Positions 35,936 through 45,249 of a stretch of 64,000 nt of DNA are shown here, in pieces. The stretch comes from Bacteroidia bacterium (GTDB taxonomy: Bacteria > Bacteroidota > Bacteroidia > J057): NCBI GenBank assembly GCA_030430205.1, contig JAUIGE010000022.1:1-64000 (forward strand). Reading direction: 5' to 3'. Every line of letters begins with the position of its first letter. Position 1 is the first letter of the stretch. A program made the translations under genes and the position numbers. The notes under the pieces were generated by a model. It searched no databases. It had not been told where the DNA came from and worked only from the letters and a program-made list of their open reading frames with translations.

Positions 35936-37234
35936 TTACAAAGCCAGCAAATGCTTTTTAAACTCCCCAAATTCAGTCCCCATCCATTTCGCATCCTTCT
36001 CCCTATTCGCCAGCTCCGCCAGCCTTGCAGGCACTTCCACGGCCCTGCCAATAACCGGCTCCACCACATCCAAAAATTTGGATGGATGCGCAGTCCCTAA
36101 TACAACCCCATACACATCAGGATGTGTTTTCAGATATGCATCCATGGCCAAAAAGCCCACGGCTCCATGAGGATCCAGCAAATACGTTTGCTCCTCCTCT
36201 ACCCTTTTGATGGCCTGGCGGGTTTCTTCATCGGTATAATAAAAACCGGAAATATCTGCTTTCATCGCCTGCCAGTCACCGCCGTAGAGGTCCAGCATCC
36301 GCACAAAATTGCTGGGTTTGCTCACGTCCATTGCATTGGAAATGGTGGGCACAGTCGCTTTTTCAGGAAAAATGCCTTGCTGAAGGTATCGGGCTACGCC
36401 ATCATTGAGGTTGGTTGCAGCGATAAAATGATGAATGGGCAAGCCCATGCGCTTGGCAATCAGCCCGGCTGTGAGGTTTCCCAGGTTGCCGCTGGGGACG
36501 CAGAAAACGATTTTTCCGTGCTGGGCCTTGAGTTGCTGATAGGCGCGGAAATAATAAAACATCTGAGGTATCAGCCGCGCAATGTTGATGGAATTAGCAG
36601 ATGTTAGCCGCAAATGGTTTTGCACTTCCTCATCCAGAAAGGCCTGCTTGACCAAAGCCTGGCAAGCGTCAAAATCGCCTTGAATCTCAAGCGCAGAGAT
36701 ATTTTCGCCTAAGGTGGTCAGTTGTTTTTCCTGCAAAAAACTCACCTTCCCGCTGGGATACAGCACGATGACTTTGATGCGGGGGGTTTTGTAAAAACCG
36801 CTGGCGACAGCTCCGCCCGTATCGCCAGAAGTGGCGACAAGTATGTACAGATCCTCTTTGTCATCTTTGACAAAATAACCCATCAGCCGCGCCATAAAGC
36901 GCGCACCAAAGTCCTTGAAGGCCAGCGTCGGCCCATGAAATAGCTCCAACATCCCGATATCATCGGTCACCCTGACCACAGGCGCATCAAAGGTCATCGA
37001 AGCTTCTATGATCTCCCGGAGATCATCTTCCGGGATGGCGCCATTGAGCAGACATTTGCTGACTTCAAATGCCAATTCCTGAAAGGACATTTCATCCAGC
37101 TTTTCAAAAAAGGAAGCTGGCAAAACAGGAATTTCCTGGGGCATATATAGGCCGTTGTCTTGTGGCAGGCCCCGGAGGACGGCTTCTTTTAGCCCGACAA
37201 GGGTTTTGGGAGAATGGGTGCTGTATAAAAACAT
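35936..37234 (-). CDS. thrC: Threonine synthase
   Basis: 432 residues, the longer type of the family. N-terminus YSTHSPKTLVGLKEAVLRGLPQDNGLYMP is typical. PLP-lysine in GPTLAFKDFGARF near residue 108, glycine-rich VATSGDTGGAVASGFY near 133, and SGNLGNLTAG near 247. It converts O-phosphohomoserine to threonine. It lies downstream of thrB in the same direction, separated by a palindromic element; thrA is not in the window. Confidence 0.95.
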   Translation of the reverse strand: MFLYSTHSPKTLVGLKEAVLRGLPQDNGLYMPQEIPVLPASFFEKLDEMSFQELAFEVSKCLLNGAIPEDDLREIIEASMTFDAPVVRVTDDIGMLELFHGPTLAFKDFGARFMARLMGYFVKDDKEDLYILVATSGDTGGAVASGFYKTPRIKVIVLYPSGKVSFLQEKQLTTLGENISALEIQGDFDACQALVKQAFLDEEVQNHLRLTSANSINIARLIPQMFYYFRAYQQLKAQHGKIVFCVPSGNLGNLTAGLIAKRMGLPIHHFIAATNLNDGVARYLQQGIFPEKATVPTISNAMDVSKPSNFVRMLDLYGGDWQAMKADISGFYYTDEETRQAIKRVEEEQTYLLDPHGAVGFLAMDAYLKTHPDVYGVVLGTAHPSKFLDVVEPVIGRAVEVPARLAELANREKDAKWMGTEFGEFKKHLLAL

Positions 37235-37260
37235 GATTGAATTTGCTAAAATAAAGAGTG

Positions 37261-37345
37261 GACGCAGATTAATTATGATAGTTATGATTTACACGGTTTT
37301 CTCTTAAACATTCTTCGATCATAATAATCAGCGAAAATCAGCGTC
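37261..37345. repeat. REP-like imperfect palindrome between thrB and thrC
   Basis: GACGCAGATTAATTATGAT at 37261 is echoed in inverse by ATCATAATAATCAGCG and AATCAGCGTC at 37319-37345, giving a long imperfect hairpin that fills most of the 117-bp spacer. The wording (GCAGATT, TCAGCGAAAATCAGCG) is typical of dispersed intergenic repeats seen in several bacterial phyla. No T-run follows, so it is not a terminator. Confidence 0.6.
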
Positions 37346-37351
37346 AAAAAA

Positions 37352-38287
37352 TCAAGCCAGGCGCTGCGCGCCATTTACATTAATCGCCGATACATAGCGC
37401 TTGCAAGCGATCTTATGATGTTCAAAAACCCGCTGCATCCCCATCGCCACTTTAAAGGCCATTTGATCTCCTTCGCACAAGGCAAAGATAGCTGGGCCCG
37501 CCCCTGAAATGGAGCAACCCAATGCGCCCATGCCTACGGCAGCCTGCTTCACTTCGTGAAAAGCCGGAATCAGGCTCGCCCGATAGGGTTCTGCAATCAC
37601 ATCCACCAGAGATCGGGAGATCAGGCCATAATCGGCTTTCATGAGGCCCGCGATCATCGCGCCCAGGTTTCCCCATTGGGTGACAGCATCTTTCATCGGA
37701 ATTTCTTTCCGCATGACGGCGCGTGCAGCTACGGTCAAAATTTCTATATCTGGCAGGACAACAGCTGCATACAGATTGGAGGGCGTATCGATACTTACCG
37801 TATCGAGCTCCTGGTTGCTTCGCACCAGGATCATCCCGCCAAGCAGGCAGGGGCCGACATTGTCGGCATGGATGGCACCTCCGCTTGCAACGGCTTCGCC
37901 TTTGAGGGCAAAAGGAAGCAATTCCTTGCGGCTTAGAGGTCTGCCCATCAATTCATTGATGGCCATGGCACCGGCTACGGCGCTGGCAGCGCTGGAGCCC
38001 ATGCCGCTGCCGATAGGCAGGCCTTTGTGGATTTCCATTTCCACGCCTCTTTGCATAGCGAGATGATCCATAACGGCCTGGGCAGCTACGGTAGCTGTAT
38101 TTTTTTCTATTTCGCGGGGCAATTTTCCGCCATCTCCATGCATCGCACTGATGCGCAATCCCGGTTTTTGGGAAAAACGGGCAAAGACTTCATCGCCGGG
38201 GCGATCAATGGCAAAGCCCAGCGTATCGAAGCCGCAGGCCACATTGGCAACGGTCGCAGGCGCGTATATATGAATGGTTTCAGACAT
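37352..38287 (-). CDS. thrB: Homoserine kinase
   Basis: 311 residues, GHMP kinase family. IHIYAPATVANVACGFDTLGFAID at the N-terminus, ATP loop GLPIGSGMGSSAASAVAGAMA near residue 90, and GCSISGAGPAIFALCE near 263. It phosphorylates homoserine for threonine synthase, whose gene follows. The shared substrate homoserine also feeds MetX, encoded 24 kb to the left. Confidence 0.95.
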   Translation of the reverse strand: MSETIHIYAPATVANVACGFDTLGFAIDRPGDEVFARFSQKPGLRISAMHGDGGKLPREIEKNTATVAAQAVMDHLAMQRGVEMEIHKGLPIGSGMGSSAASAVAGAMAINELMGRPLSRKELLPFALKGEAVASGGAIHADNVGPCLLGGMILVRSNQELDTVSIDTPSNLYAAVVLPDIEILTVAARAVMRKEIPMKDAVTQWGNLGAMIAGLMKADYGLISRSLVDVIAEPYRASLIPAFHEVKQAAVGMGALGCSISGAGPAIFALCEGDQMAFKVAMGMQRVFEHHKIACKRYVSAINVNGAQRLA

Positions 38288-38322
38288 GGCTGCGAAGAAA
38301 AAGAAAATTGTAGTTTTTCAGG

Positions 38323-41300
38323 CTATTTTTTTCTCTTTTTAGCAAAAAGGAAAGCACCAGACACCAGGGCGAGTGCAGCCAGAATCCATAGGTAAGTATG
38401 CTGAGTATCAGTCGGCATTTTCATGGGTCGGTCATCGCCCAGCAGTATCCATCCTGCCCAGAAGTAAGGGTGCTGATGGAAAGCATCAGCTGTCTGAAGC
38501 CATTGCAGGCGGGCCTGTTGGAGGGCATGGGCAGGCGTATCGCCTGCCTGCAAGCGCAGCACAAAGTGCTGCACCAGCTCAGCCGCACTGCGGTCATCTA
38601 CCTGCCACAGGCTTGCCAGCAGCCTCTGGCTGCCTGCGTAGCGAAAGGCATGGCCAAGGCTCAATATGCCTTCTCCCGGCAATAATGCACCATCGGCGCT
38701 GTGACAGGCGCTGAGGATTGTCAGGGGGCTATTGATGCGCATCTCATATATCTCGTAGGCATGCAACTGCCCGTCTTCTCCAGAGGGAATTGGATCCGGC
38801 ATCAGATAAATGCGCGCAAACATAGGTTTCTCAGCATCTGCTGAGGCATGGGTAGCGAGATGAAGCAGGTAGGGTTTTTCGCCCAAATGCTTGATCACCT
38901 CTTCTTTTGCTGCTTTTCCCAACAGTTTTTCCCCTCCCAACATCTCTCCGATACTTTCAACTTCCAGCTGGTTGTAGAGAAGGGGAGAAAGTTCCTCACG
39001 GCCTGCAGTGCTATCTCCGCCCATAAACTCCGGCGCAAATCCGATATAAGCCGCAGCTTCATTCTCCACCTTTTGATGATTACTTTCCATCCAGATATAA
39101 GCCCCAAAACCATAAGACACCGGATACATTTCTGCCAAAAAATGATCGCTTATGTACAAACTTTCAAAGGAAAGATGCCCCAGGGGCCCATGTGGCAAAA
39201 TCAGTAATTGCGTCCCCGCAGGGGGCAGGTCTGGAAGTAATTGAGCCAGCAAGTGTTTCCCGATGGAAGCCTGTTTGGTATTTGTGGAAGATTGTTCAGG
39301 AGATTGGGACACATAGCTATGCCAGTTTTTCAGATCGTGAGTGAGGGAATCATGTATCTCAAGCGCAGAAACATCAATTTTTTTGCGGTAGTAACGGAAA
39401 ATATACAGGCTGTCATTTCCCCAGAAATAACTGTAACAGGCCTTTTCCTCTCCCAGGGTATGTTCAAAAGCGGCCTCAAAGCCCTGATAATTAGGATAAT
39501 TCTGCTCGAAATAACGAGGATATTCCCGCTCCAATTTGCGCATTAGATTCCGGTATTGGCGGGTAAGTTGAATCTCTTCCTGCCCCTTTTGGGCCAAGGA
39601 AGCTTCTGAAAGCTGCTGAGCATATAGCTCTTTGTGAATGGCCGCGAGTCGCTGCCGGTACTGATGCTCCTGCCGCAGGAGCGAGTCCGGCAACTGTCCC
39701 TGCCGCAGGCTGGTCACGCTGTGAAAGCGATCCAGCAGTTCCCCTGCCCGGCTTCTGTCCGCGATGCGGAAAGCCACTTTCAGGGCAGCATCGCTGCCGG
39801 TAGACTGAGACAGCAGCTTCGCTGTATGGATGAGCTTCTCATAAAGCGGGAAGTTTGCCCGCATGAGATTTTGGCGGGAACGTGTACCTTCCTGGTACAG
39901 GCGCACGCTGTCGATGATATCGGCAGTAGCACAGAGTATGTCGAAAGATGCCCGAAGACTGCTTTCTTCCCGCCTTTGCTGGTATTGAAAAAGCAGGCAT
40001 GCAGCTGTTGTTTGCAATATTTTGGGGACCTGTGTGTTCCTCCACTGGCTTTGCAGATTACCTGAAATATTTCCATGCTGAAAGGGGATCCCGGGCATGA
40101 TGCGGTCCCAGGCCTTTTGGGCATTGGCGAAAGCAGAATCTTCCTCCTGCATGATGAGCCACAGATCTGCCACACAGGCATAGGCTCCGGCCTCATTCCA
40201 ATGGCTGTCTACATTTTTGTAAATCTGTATAGCCTCCTGGAATTGCAGCAAGGCTTCTGCAAACTTACCCTGCTTTTGCAGGACCTCAGCCAGGTAAAAA
40301 AAAGCATGCCCTCTTTTCAAGGGGAAAGGATTTTCTGCACCGGGTCTGAGTTTTAGCGCATGTTGAAAAGTAGATTCTGCTTCCTGATATTGCTTTAATT
40401 CCCCCAGGATAATTGCTTTAAATGTGTAGAATTCCAGCATCAGGATGTTGTCTGTGCCAAAGATTTTTTCCGCAATCAAAATACCTGACTCGATGGCTTC
40501 CAATGCCTGCTGAGGTTGAAACATTTCATAATAAATCACAGCCCGCTGGTGCTGAATATCAGCCCGGTGCTGCGCGCTCAATTCGGGATAAGTATCCAAT
40601 ACATTCCAGCATTGATCAAAATATTCCAGGGCAGCCTCATATTCTCCCACGGGCACGAGTGAAAATGCCATATTGAGCAGATTGATTAATCTGGACACAG
40701 GCTGCAATTTGTCCAGGTATTTCAGATTTTGCTGATGAATATGAATAGCATCCCAAAATAGGCCCAGGTCTCCACTGAGGGTGGCCATGTTATTGCGGAT
40801 TTGAATGATCTGCAAATGAGCTGAATCCACATGATGCAGGAGGACATTCAGGGCATTTTCATAATGCTTTCTGGCTTCGGATATGCGGTCAAGCTTGGCC
40901 AGGGTAATCGCCAGCGTATTTTCGTTATAGGCGATGTCCAAATGGGTCGGCTTAAGCTTTAACCTTCTAATATTCAGGGCCTTTTGTACAAAAAAGAGGG
41001 CACTATCGTATTCCCCTATATATACATAAGCCATTCCCATAAATTCATAGCTGATGGCTTTGAAGGTGTCCTGCTCGGCTGGCAATTGCTCGCGGAGCTT
41101 CATGGTTTCCCGGGTATACAGCACGGCGCTGTCGATGAGTCCTTTATCCATAAAGATAAAGGCTATCTCATCCCGCGCGGCCAGAATGGCCGGGTGCAGG
41201 CTGCCCAGGATGGCAGCGGCATCCAATACACTATCCAGCCGTAAACGGCTCGCCTCAAAAGCGCCCTGGCGCTCATGGTATTTGCCGATTCTCTGGGTGG

Positions 41301-41529
41301 CTAGCGCCCAGCAGGAGTGGTCGCCAGCTGCTTTTGCCAGGCTTTGTGCCTGGCGGTAACAAACAGAGGCGCTATCGTGATCCCCTTCGATCCAGATGCG
41401 GTTGCCTTTCTCGATAAGCTGCTGACAATCAGAAGCTTTGGGAAATGTCGTTGTCTGCCCGACACATATAAAATATATTCCGCCAGCAAGCAAAATTCCA
41501 TATACCAGCTTCCATTTTTTTTTCAACAA
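38323..41529 (-). CDS. TPR-CHAT protein: predicted periplasmic caspase-like protease
   Basis: 1068 residues. A hydrophobic N-terminus (YGILLAGGIYFICVG) is a signal peptide or anchor. Residues about 40-480 hold many TPRs (FEASRLRLDSVLDAA, EYDSALFFVQKALNIRR, YQEAESTFQHALKLRPG). A helical linker follows, then a CHAT domain near 760-1040 with LHLATHAS near 891 (catalytic His) and LTILSACHSAD near 937 (catalytic Cys). One membrane helix (YLWILAALALVSGAFLF) and a basic KKRKK tail end it, so TPR and CHAT should face the periplasm. It is divergent from the sigma factor and anti-sigma-like genes, the likely functional partners. Confidence 0.88.
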   Translation of the reverse strand: MLKKKWKLVYGILLAGGIYFICVGQTTTFPKASDCQQLIEKGNRIWIEGDHDSASVCYRQAQSLAKAAGDHSCWALATQRIGKYHERQGAFEASRLRLDSVLDAAAILGSLHPAILAARDEIAFIFMDKGLIDSAVLYTRETMKLREQLPAEQDTFKAISYEFMGMAYVYIGEYDSALFFVQKALNIRRLKLKPTHLDIAYNENTLAITLAKLDRISEARKHYENALNVLLHHVDSAHLQIIQIRNNMATLSGDLGLFWDAIHIHQQNLKYLDKLQPVSRLINLLNMAFSLVPVGEYEAALEYFDQCWNVLDTYPELSAQHRADIQHQRAVIYYEMFQPQQALEAIESGILIAEKIFGTDNILMLEFYTFKAIILGELKQYQEAESTFQHALKLRPGAENPFPLKRGHAFFYLAEVLQKQGKFAEALLQFQEAIQIYKNVDSHWNEAGAYACVADLWLIMQEEDSAFANAQKAWDRIMPGIPFQHGNISGNLQSQWRNTQVPKILQTTAACLLFQYQQRREESSLRASFDILCATADIIDSVRLYQEGTRSRQNLMRANFPLYEKLIHTAKLLSQSTGSDAALKVAFRIADRSRAGELLDRFHSVTSLRQGQLPDSLLRQEHQYRQRLAAIHKELYAQQLSEASLAQKGQEEIQLTRQYRNLMRKLEREYPRYFEQNYPNYQGFEAAFEHTLGEEKACYSYFWGNDSLYIFRYYRKKIDVSALEIHDSLTHDLKNWHSYVSQSPEQSSTNTKQASIGKHLLAQLLPDLPPAGTQLLILPHGPLGHLSFESLYISDHFLAEMYPVSYGFGAYIWMESNHQKVENEAAAYIGFAPEFMGGDSTAGREELSPLLYNQLEVESIGEMLGGEKLLGKAAKEEVIKHLGEKPYLLHLATHASADAEKPMFARIYLMPDPIPSGEDGQLHAYEIYEMRINSPLTILSACHSADGALLPGEGILSLGHAFRYAGSQRLLASLWQVDDRSAAELVQHFVLRLQAGDTPAHALQQARLQWLQTADAFHQHPYFWAGWILLGDDRPMKMPTDTQHTYLWILAALALVSGAFLFAKKRKK

Positions 41530-41661
41530 AAAGTGAATTAAGTGTTAACCTTTTATGTCCGCTTCCATATCCTCACAGATACTTTTGAAAAATAACTATA
41601 TCAGCATTTTTTTCCTATGAATAGCAAATATTTACTTCTATTGATCTTCCAGGGATTAGCT

Positions 41662-41691
41662 TTTGTGCTATCCCCTCTTTTGGTTAATTTG
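41662..41691 (+). promoter_or_regulatory. Candidate promoter of the sigma factor operon
   Basis: TTTG (41662-41665), 18 bases, then TTAATTTG (41684-41691), one mismatch from TAnnTTTG, about 20 bases ahead of the start. The rest of the 181-bp divergent region (41530-41710) is AT-rich; no exact leftward promoter for the CHAT gene was found, so it may use another sigma factor. Confidence 0.4.
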
Positions 41692-41710
41692 GGAAAAATC
41701 TCCCAAAACC

Positions 41711-42313
41711 ATGATGACCGAGAGGGCATTTGAACAACTCCGACAGCAGATTCAACAAAATGAAGGGCAAGGACTTCGAAATGTGTTTGAAGAAGGTCGC
41801 CACTATTGTGTGCGGACCCTATTGAAGAAAACCAATTGTTCCGAAGCTGATGCCGAAGATATTTTTATGGACGCAATACTCATTTTCAGGGAAAATATTC
41901 TCAATGGCAAATTGCAGCATTTGAGTAATACCAAAACATACCTTTTTGGTATTTGCTGGAATCTGTGGAGAGACCTGAACTACGCCCGTGGGCGCTGGCA
42001 GCGGGAGCAAAGTGAACTGCAACGGCAGGTTTACCTTTCTCTGGCTCCGGAAAGTAGCGGACTTTCCAGTTTGGAAATTGAAGAACTGAAAATGGCTTCC
42101 GAAAAGCAATTAAAGTGGGTATTGGAGGCTTTGGAAAAGCTGAAGGAGAACTGCCAGGAATTGCTCAAAATGGTTTATTTGGAAAAAAGAAAATATGAAG
42201 AAGTAGCTCAAATCATGGGAATGGCCAATGCCAATGTAGTCAAGGTCAGCAAATATCGCTGCCATCAAAAATGGTTGGAGGAAATTCAGAAAACAGAAAA
42301 GGAACATGCATAA
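41711..42313 (+). CDS. ECF-type RNA polymerase sigma factor
   Basis: 200 residues from the first of two adjacent ATGs (41711, 41714); an earlier start at 41663 would include the promoter. Region 2: YCVRTLLKKTNCSEADAEDIFMDAILIFRENI and YLFGICWNLWRDLNYARG, near residues 30-100. Region 4: ALEKLKENCQELLKMVYLEKRKYEEVAQIMGM with NANVVKVSKYRCHQKWLEEI as the HTH, near 140-195. No extra domains. Overlaps the next gene by 8 bases, the usual sigma/anti-sigma arrangement. Its targets may include the divergent CHAT gene. Confidence 0.88.
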   Translation: MMTERAFEQLRQQIQQNEGQGLRNVFEEGRHYCVRTLLKKTNCSEADAEDIFMDAILIFRENILNGKLQHLSNTKTYLFGICWNLWRDLNYARGRWQREQSELQRQVYLSLAPESSGLSSLEIEELKMASEKQLKWVLEALEKLKENCQELLKMVYLEKRKYEEVAQIMGMANANVVKVSKYRCHQKWLEEIQKTEKEHA

Positions 42314-42941
42314 CGAAAAAATACAGGAGTATATAGAAGGCCGCCTGCCGGCAGAAGATAAAACTGCCTTTGAAAAGCGCCTGGATGCGGAAAGAGCTTT
42401 GCGCTCCGATTATATGGCAGAAATGGCCCGGCATACAGCTCTCCAGGCGACCATGCGGGTTCAGGCAAAAGAAGAGTTAAAAAAAATGCTGAGCGCCAAC
42501 CCCCAGCCATACACCCGCGTCCGTAGCCTTCGGCCTATGTGGATGGCTGCTGCCATAGCCGCAGGGATACTGCTCCTTCTTTCTCTTGGATACCTGTTTA
42601 CTGCTTCCCAGGAGACACCCGAGCAACTTGCCATGAACTATCTGGAGCCCTATGTACTCGACAATCCCCGTGGGGAGGGGAATGAGTCTCCGGTTGTTAG
42701 CTTTCAGCAATCGTTGCATGAAGCCTCTCAGCTTCTTTCTGAAAGAAAGGCTAAAGAGGCAATCCGTATTTTGAAGCCCTTAGAAGGGCAGCAGCAAGGG
42801 GCTGACGCCATCGAGTGGTACCTGGCTCTTGCCTACCTTCAGGATGGCCAGGTAGAAGCTTCAAAAGAAATTCTGAAAGATATCAGCACGAAAGCCCACT
42901 ATCGCAAAGCCCAGGCAATGGAGCTGCTTGACCGCTTGTGA
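42306..42941 (+). CDS. Anti-sigma-like membrane protein with periplasmic helical domain
   Basis: 211 residues. The cytoplasmic N-terminus IQEYIEGRLPAEDKTAFEKRL with a following helix is the pattern of anti-sigma domains without zinc ligands. One membrane helix spans about 78-100 (AAAIAAGILLLLSLGYLF). The periplasmic part (101-211) has TPR-like helices, SQLLSERKAKEAIRILKPL and AYLQDGQVEASKEIL. By position and topology it should hold the upstream sigma factor at the membrane. The periplasmic domain could be the target or partner of the divergent TPR-CHAT protein. Confidence 0.72.
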   Translation: MHNEKIQEYIEGRLPAEDKTAFEKRLDAERALRSDYMAEMARHTALQATMRVQAKEELKKMLSANPQPYTRVRSLRPMWMAAAIAAGILLLLSLGYLFTASQETPEQLAMNYLEPYVLDNPRGEGNESPVVSFQQSLHEASQLLSERKAKEAIRILKPLEGQQQGADAIEWYLALAYLQDGQVEASKEILKDISTKAHYRKAQAMELLDRL

Positions 42942-42957
42942 AAAGGGATTTTTCATA

Positions 42958-44568
42958 CTAATACACCAATGTAGGCAGCATCTCCGGCGCACGCCTGTGC
43001 ATCGTCGCCTGCTCATAAGCATAAGCAATTTTCAACAACACCGGCTCACTCCAGGCCCTCCCAAAAAAGGAAATACCGACGGGCAGTCCCTGCACAAAGC
43101 CCGCTGGAACCGTGATATTCGGATAACCCGAGCGGGCAGCCGGGGAGGAAGATCCTCCCCCAAAATGATCTCCATTGATGACATCTATGGGCCAGGCCGG
43201 GCCGCCAGTTGGCGCGATGATGGCGTCGAGTTGGTGTTCGTTCATCACCTTGTCTATGCCTTCTTCGCGGTTCAGCCTGCGCATCAATTCCAGGGAATCG
43301 AGGTATTCTTTTTCGGTCAAATCGCCTTTTCCCTCAGAAATATCAAGAATTTCCTGCATGAAATAAGGCATCTCTTTTTCTGAATGGGCTTTGTTAAAAG
43401 CAATCAGGTCTGCAAGACTTTTGATGGGCGCATGTGCGCCCAGGCTTTTCAAATAGGCGTTTAAACCCGCCTTAAATTCATACAAAAGGACCTGATAGCT
43501 CGCATTTCCCAACACTCTGCTTTCTGGAATAACGCGTTCCATTTCGATCAACTCAGCTCCCTGAGCTTTCATATCTTCGATGGCTTTTTCCATGAGGGCA
43601 TCTACCTTTTCGTGAAAGCCAAAAAACTGGCGGCCGATGCCGATTTTTGCACCTTGAAGGCCCTTCGCATCCAGAAATGGGGTGTAATTCTGATGGGATT
43701 TCCCTTCACTTGCTTTTGTGGCTTCATCACGGGGATCAGTTCCGGTAAGGGCTCCCAGCAGCAGCGCTGCATCTGCCACGGTTCGGGCCATAGGTCCGGC
43801 CGTATCCTGGCTATGGGAAATGGGGATGATGCCCGACCGTCCCCATAATCCTACTGTCGGTTTGATACCGACTACGCCATTGGTAGAAGAAGGACAAACG
43901 ATAGAGCCGTTTGTCTCCGTGCCGATCGCGATCGCGCAGAGGTTGGCGGAAACGGCGACGCCGGAGCCGGAGCTGGACCCGCAGGGGCTGCGGTCGAGTA
44001 TATAGGGATTGTGGGTCTGGCCGCCACGGCCACTCCAACCGCTCGAAGAGCGGGAGGATCGGAAGTTGGCCCATTCACTCAAATTGGTTTTGCCCAGGAT
44101 GAGGGCTCCGGATTCCCGGAGCTTTTGGGCTACCCAGGAATCCTGGGTTGGCCTTGAACCTTCCAGGGCCAGAGAGCCCGCAGTGGTCATCATTTTATCG
44201 GCTGTATCTATATTGTCCTTGATGAGGATAGGAATGCCATGCAAAGGGCCGCGGATATTACCGGTTTTTCGCTCCTCATCCAGCTTATCAGCTATTGCCA
44301 GGGCATCGGGGTTCAATTCGATAACTGCCTTCAGTTTTTCATTTACCTCCGAAATCCTCGCCAGGTATTTTTCTGCCAGAGAGCGGGCACTGTATTTTCC
44401 GGATTCCATTCCTTCTCTCAGTTTCGCAATGCTGAGTTCATTCAGTTCAAAATCGGCAGGCTCCTGCTTTTGTTTGCCCTGAGTTTCGTTTTCACAGGCT
44501 GCAAAACCACTGAATGCCGCCAGGCTACCCCCCAAGGCTGCTTTTTGAATAAAGTCTCTTCTTTTCAT
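42958..44568 (-). CDS. Amidase (amidase-signature family), Tat-exported lipoprotein
   Basis: 536 residues from the ATG at 44568, which begins the twin-arginine signal MKRRDFIQKAALGGS; a start at 44598 would add 10 residues. FAAC near residue 25 is a lipobox-like end. The amidase-signature triad is complete: Lys in IPILIKDNID, Ser in SPCGSSSGSGVAVSAN, and the cis-Ser in GTETNGSIVCPSS. Resembles secreted amidases rather than tRNA amidotransferase GatA, which has no export signal. The substrate, an amide in the periplasm, is unknown. Confidence 0.88.
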   Translation of the reverse strand: MKRRDFIQKAALGGSLAAFSGFAACENETQGKQKQEPADFELNELSIAKLREGMESGKYSARSLAEKYLARISEVNEKLKAVIELNPDALAIADKLDEERKTGNIRGPLHGIPILIKDNIDTADKMMTTAGSLALEGSRPTQDSWVAQKLRESGALILGKTNLSEWANFRSSRSSSGWSGRGGQTHNPYILDRSPCGSSSGSGVAVSANLCAIAIGTETNGSIVCPSSTNGVVGIKPTVGLWGRSGIIPISHSQDTAGPMARTVADAALLLGALTGTDPRDEATKASEGKSHQNYTPFLDAKGLQGAKIGIGRQFFGFHEKVDALMEKAIEDMKAQGAELIEMERVIPESRVLGNASYQVLLYEFKAGLNAYLKSLGAHAPIKSLADLIAFNKAHSEKEMPYFMQEILDISEGKGDLTEKEYLDSLELMRRLNREEGIDKVMNEHQLDAIIAPTGGPAWPIDVINGDHFGGGSSSPAARSGYPNITVPAGFVQGLPVGISFFGRAWSEPVLLKIAYAYEQATMHRRAPEMLPTLVY

Positions 44569-44609
44569 GTAATGATGCTTTTGAGTTGATATTAGCAAGA
44601 TAAAAAAAG

Positions 44610-44617
44610 TATTTTTG
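44610..44617 (+). promoter_or_regulatory. -7 element next to the start codon of the YfbR-type gene
   Basis: TATTTTTG matches TAnnTTTG exactly and ends 4 bases before the ATG at 44622. GTTG at 44585-44588 sits at about the -33 distance. A start of transcription at or beside the ATG would give a leaderless mRNA. Confidence 0.5.
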
Positions 44618-44621
44618 GGTC

Positions 44622-45200
44622 ATGAGTCATTTATTTGCCTATCTCTCCCGAATGAAATTTATCCAGCGCTGGGGCCTGATGCACAATGTGCATGAAGAAA
44701 ATATCCAGGAACATTCTCTCCAGGTTGGTATGATTGCCCATAGCCTGGCTCTGATTCGCAATAGGCTTTATGGTGGCGATGTGAACCCGGAGCGGGTTGT
44801 TGTCCTGGCGATGTATCATGATTCCAGCGAAGTGATCACAGGCGATTTGCCTACACCTATCAAATATTTTTCCCCAAAAATAAAAACAGCTTACAAAGAG
44901 ATAGAGGAAATCGCCAACAGGCGGCTTTTCGATATGGTGCCTGAAATAATGAAGGCTGACTTTGAGTCTGTGTTTTTTCCGACTGAGGAGGATGAAGAAC
45001 ATTGGAAAATCATCAAAGCAGCGGATAAAATATCGGCTTATCTCAAGTGCCTGGAGGAGCGAAAAGCCGGAAACCAGGAGTTTTTGAGGGCGGAGCAGGT
45101 GCTGCGGCAGGCTGTAAAAGACATGGATTTACCGGAGGTAAAGTGGTTTTGGAAGACCTTTGTGCCCAGCATAAAACTTACCCTGGATGAATTGGAGTAA
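44622..45200 (+). CDS. 5'-deoxynucleotidase, YfbR family (HD domain)
   Basis: 192 residues. The N-terminus MSHLFAYLSRMKFIQRWGLM matches that of E. coli YfbR, fixing the start. HD-domain metal ligands: NIQEHSLQVGMIAHSLA (His), AMYHDSSEVITGDLPTPIKY (HD pair near residue 66), and KAADKISAYLKCLEE (Asp). These enzymes dephosphorylate deoxynucleoside monophosphates in the cytoplasm. Its 3' end is close to the glucosaminidase gene in the same direction. Confidence 0.92.
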   Translation: MSHLFAYLSRMKFIQRWGLMHNVHEENIQEHSLQVGMIAHSLALIRNRLYGGDVNPERVVVLAMYHDSSEVITGDLPTPIKYFSPKIKTAYKEIEEIANRRLFDMVPEIMKADFESVFFPTEEDEEHWKIIKAADKISAYLKCLEERKAGNQEFLRAEQVLRQAVKDMDLPEVKWFWKTFVPSIKLTLDELE

Positions 45201-45249
45201 AAAGGAAATAAAGGCTTTCCCCATTCCGTTTATTCCCCTAAAAATTAAC

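Noticed and set aside
42958-44568. gatA, tRNA amidotransferase subunit A
   Set aside because: The amidase core is similar, but a twin-arginine signal and lipobox-like cysteine show export, and gatB/gatC are absent.
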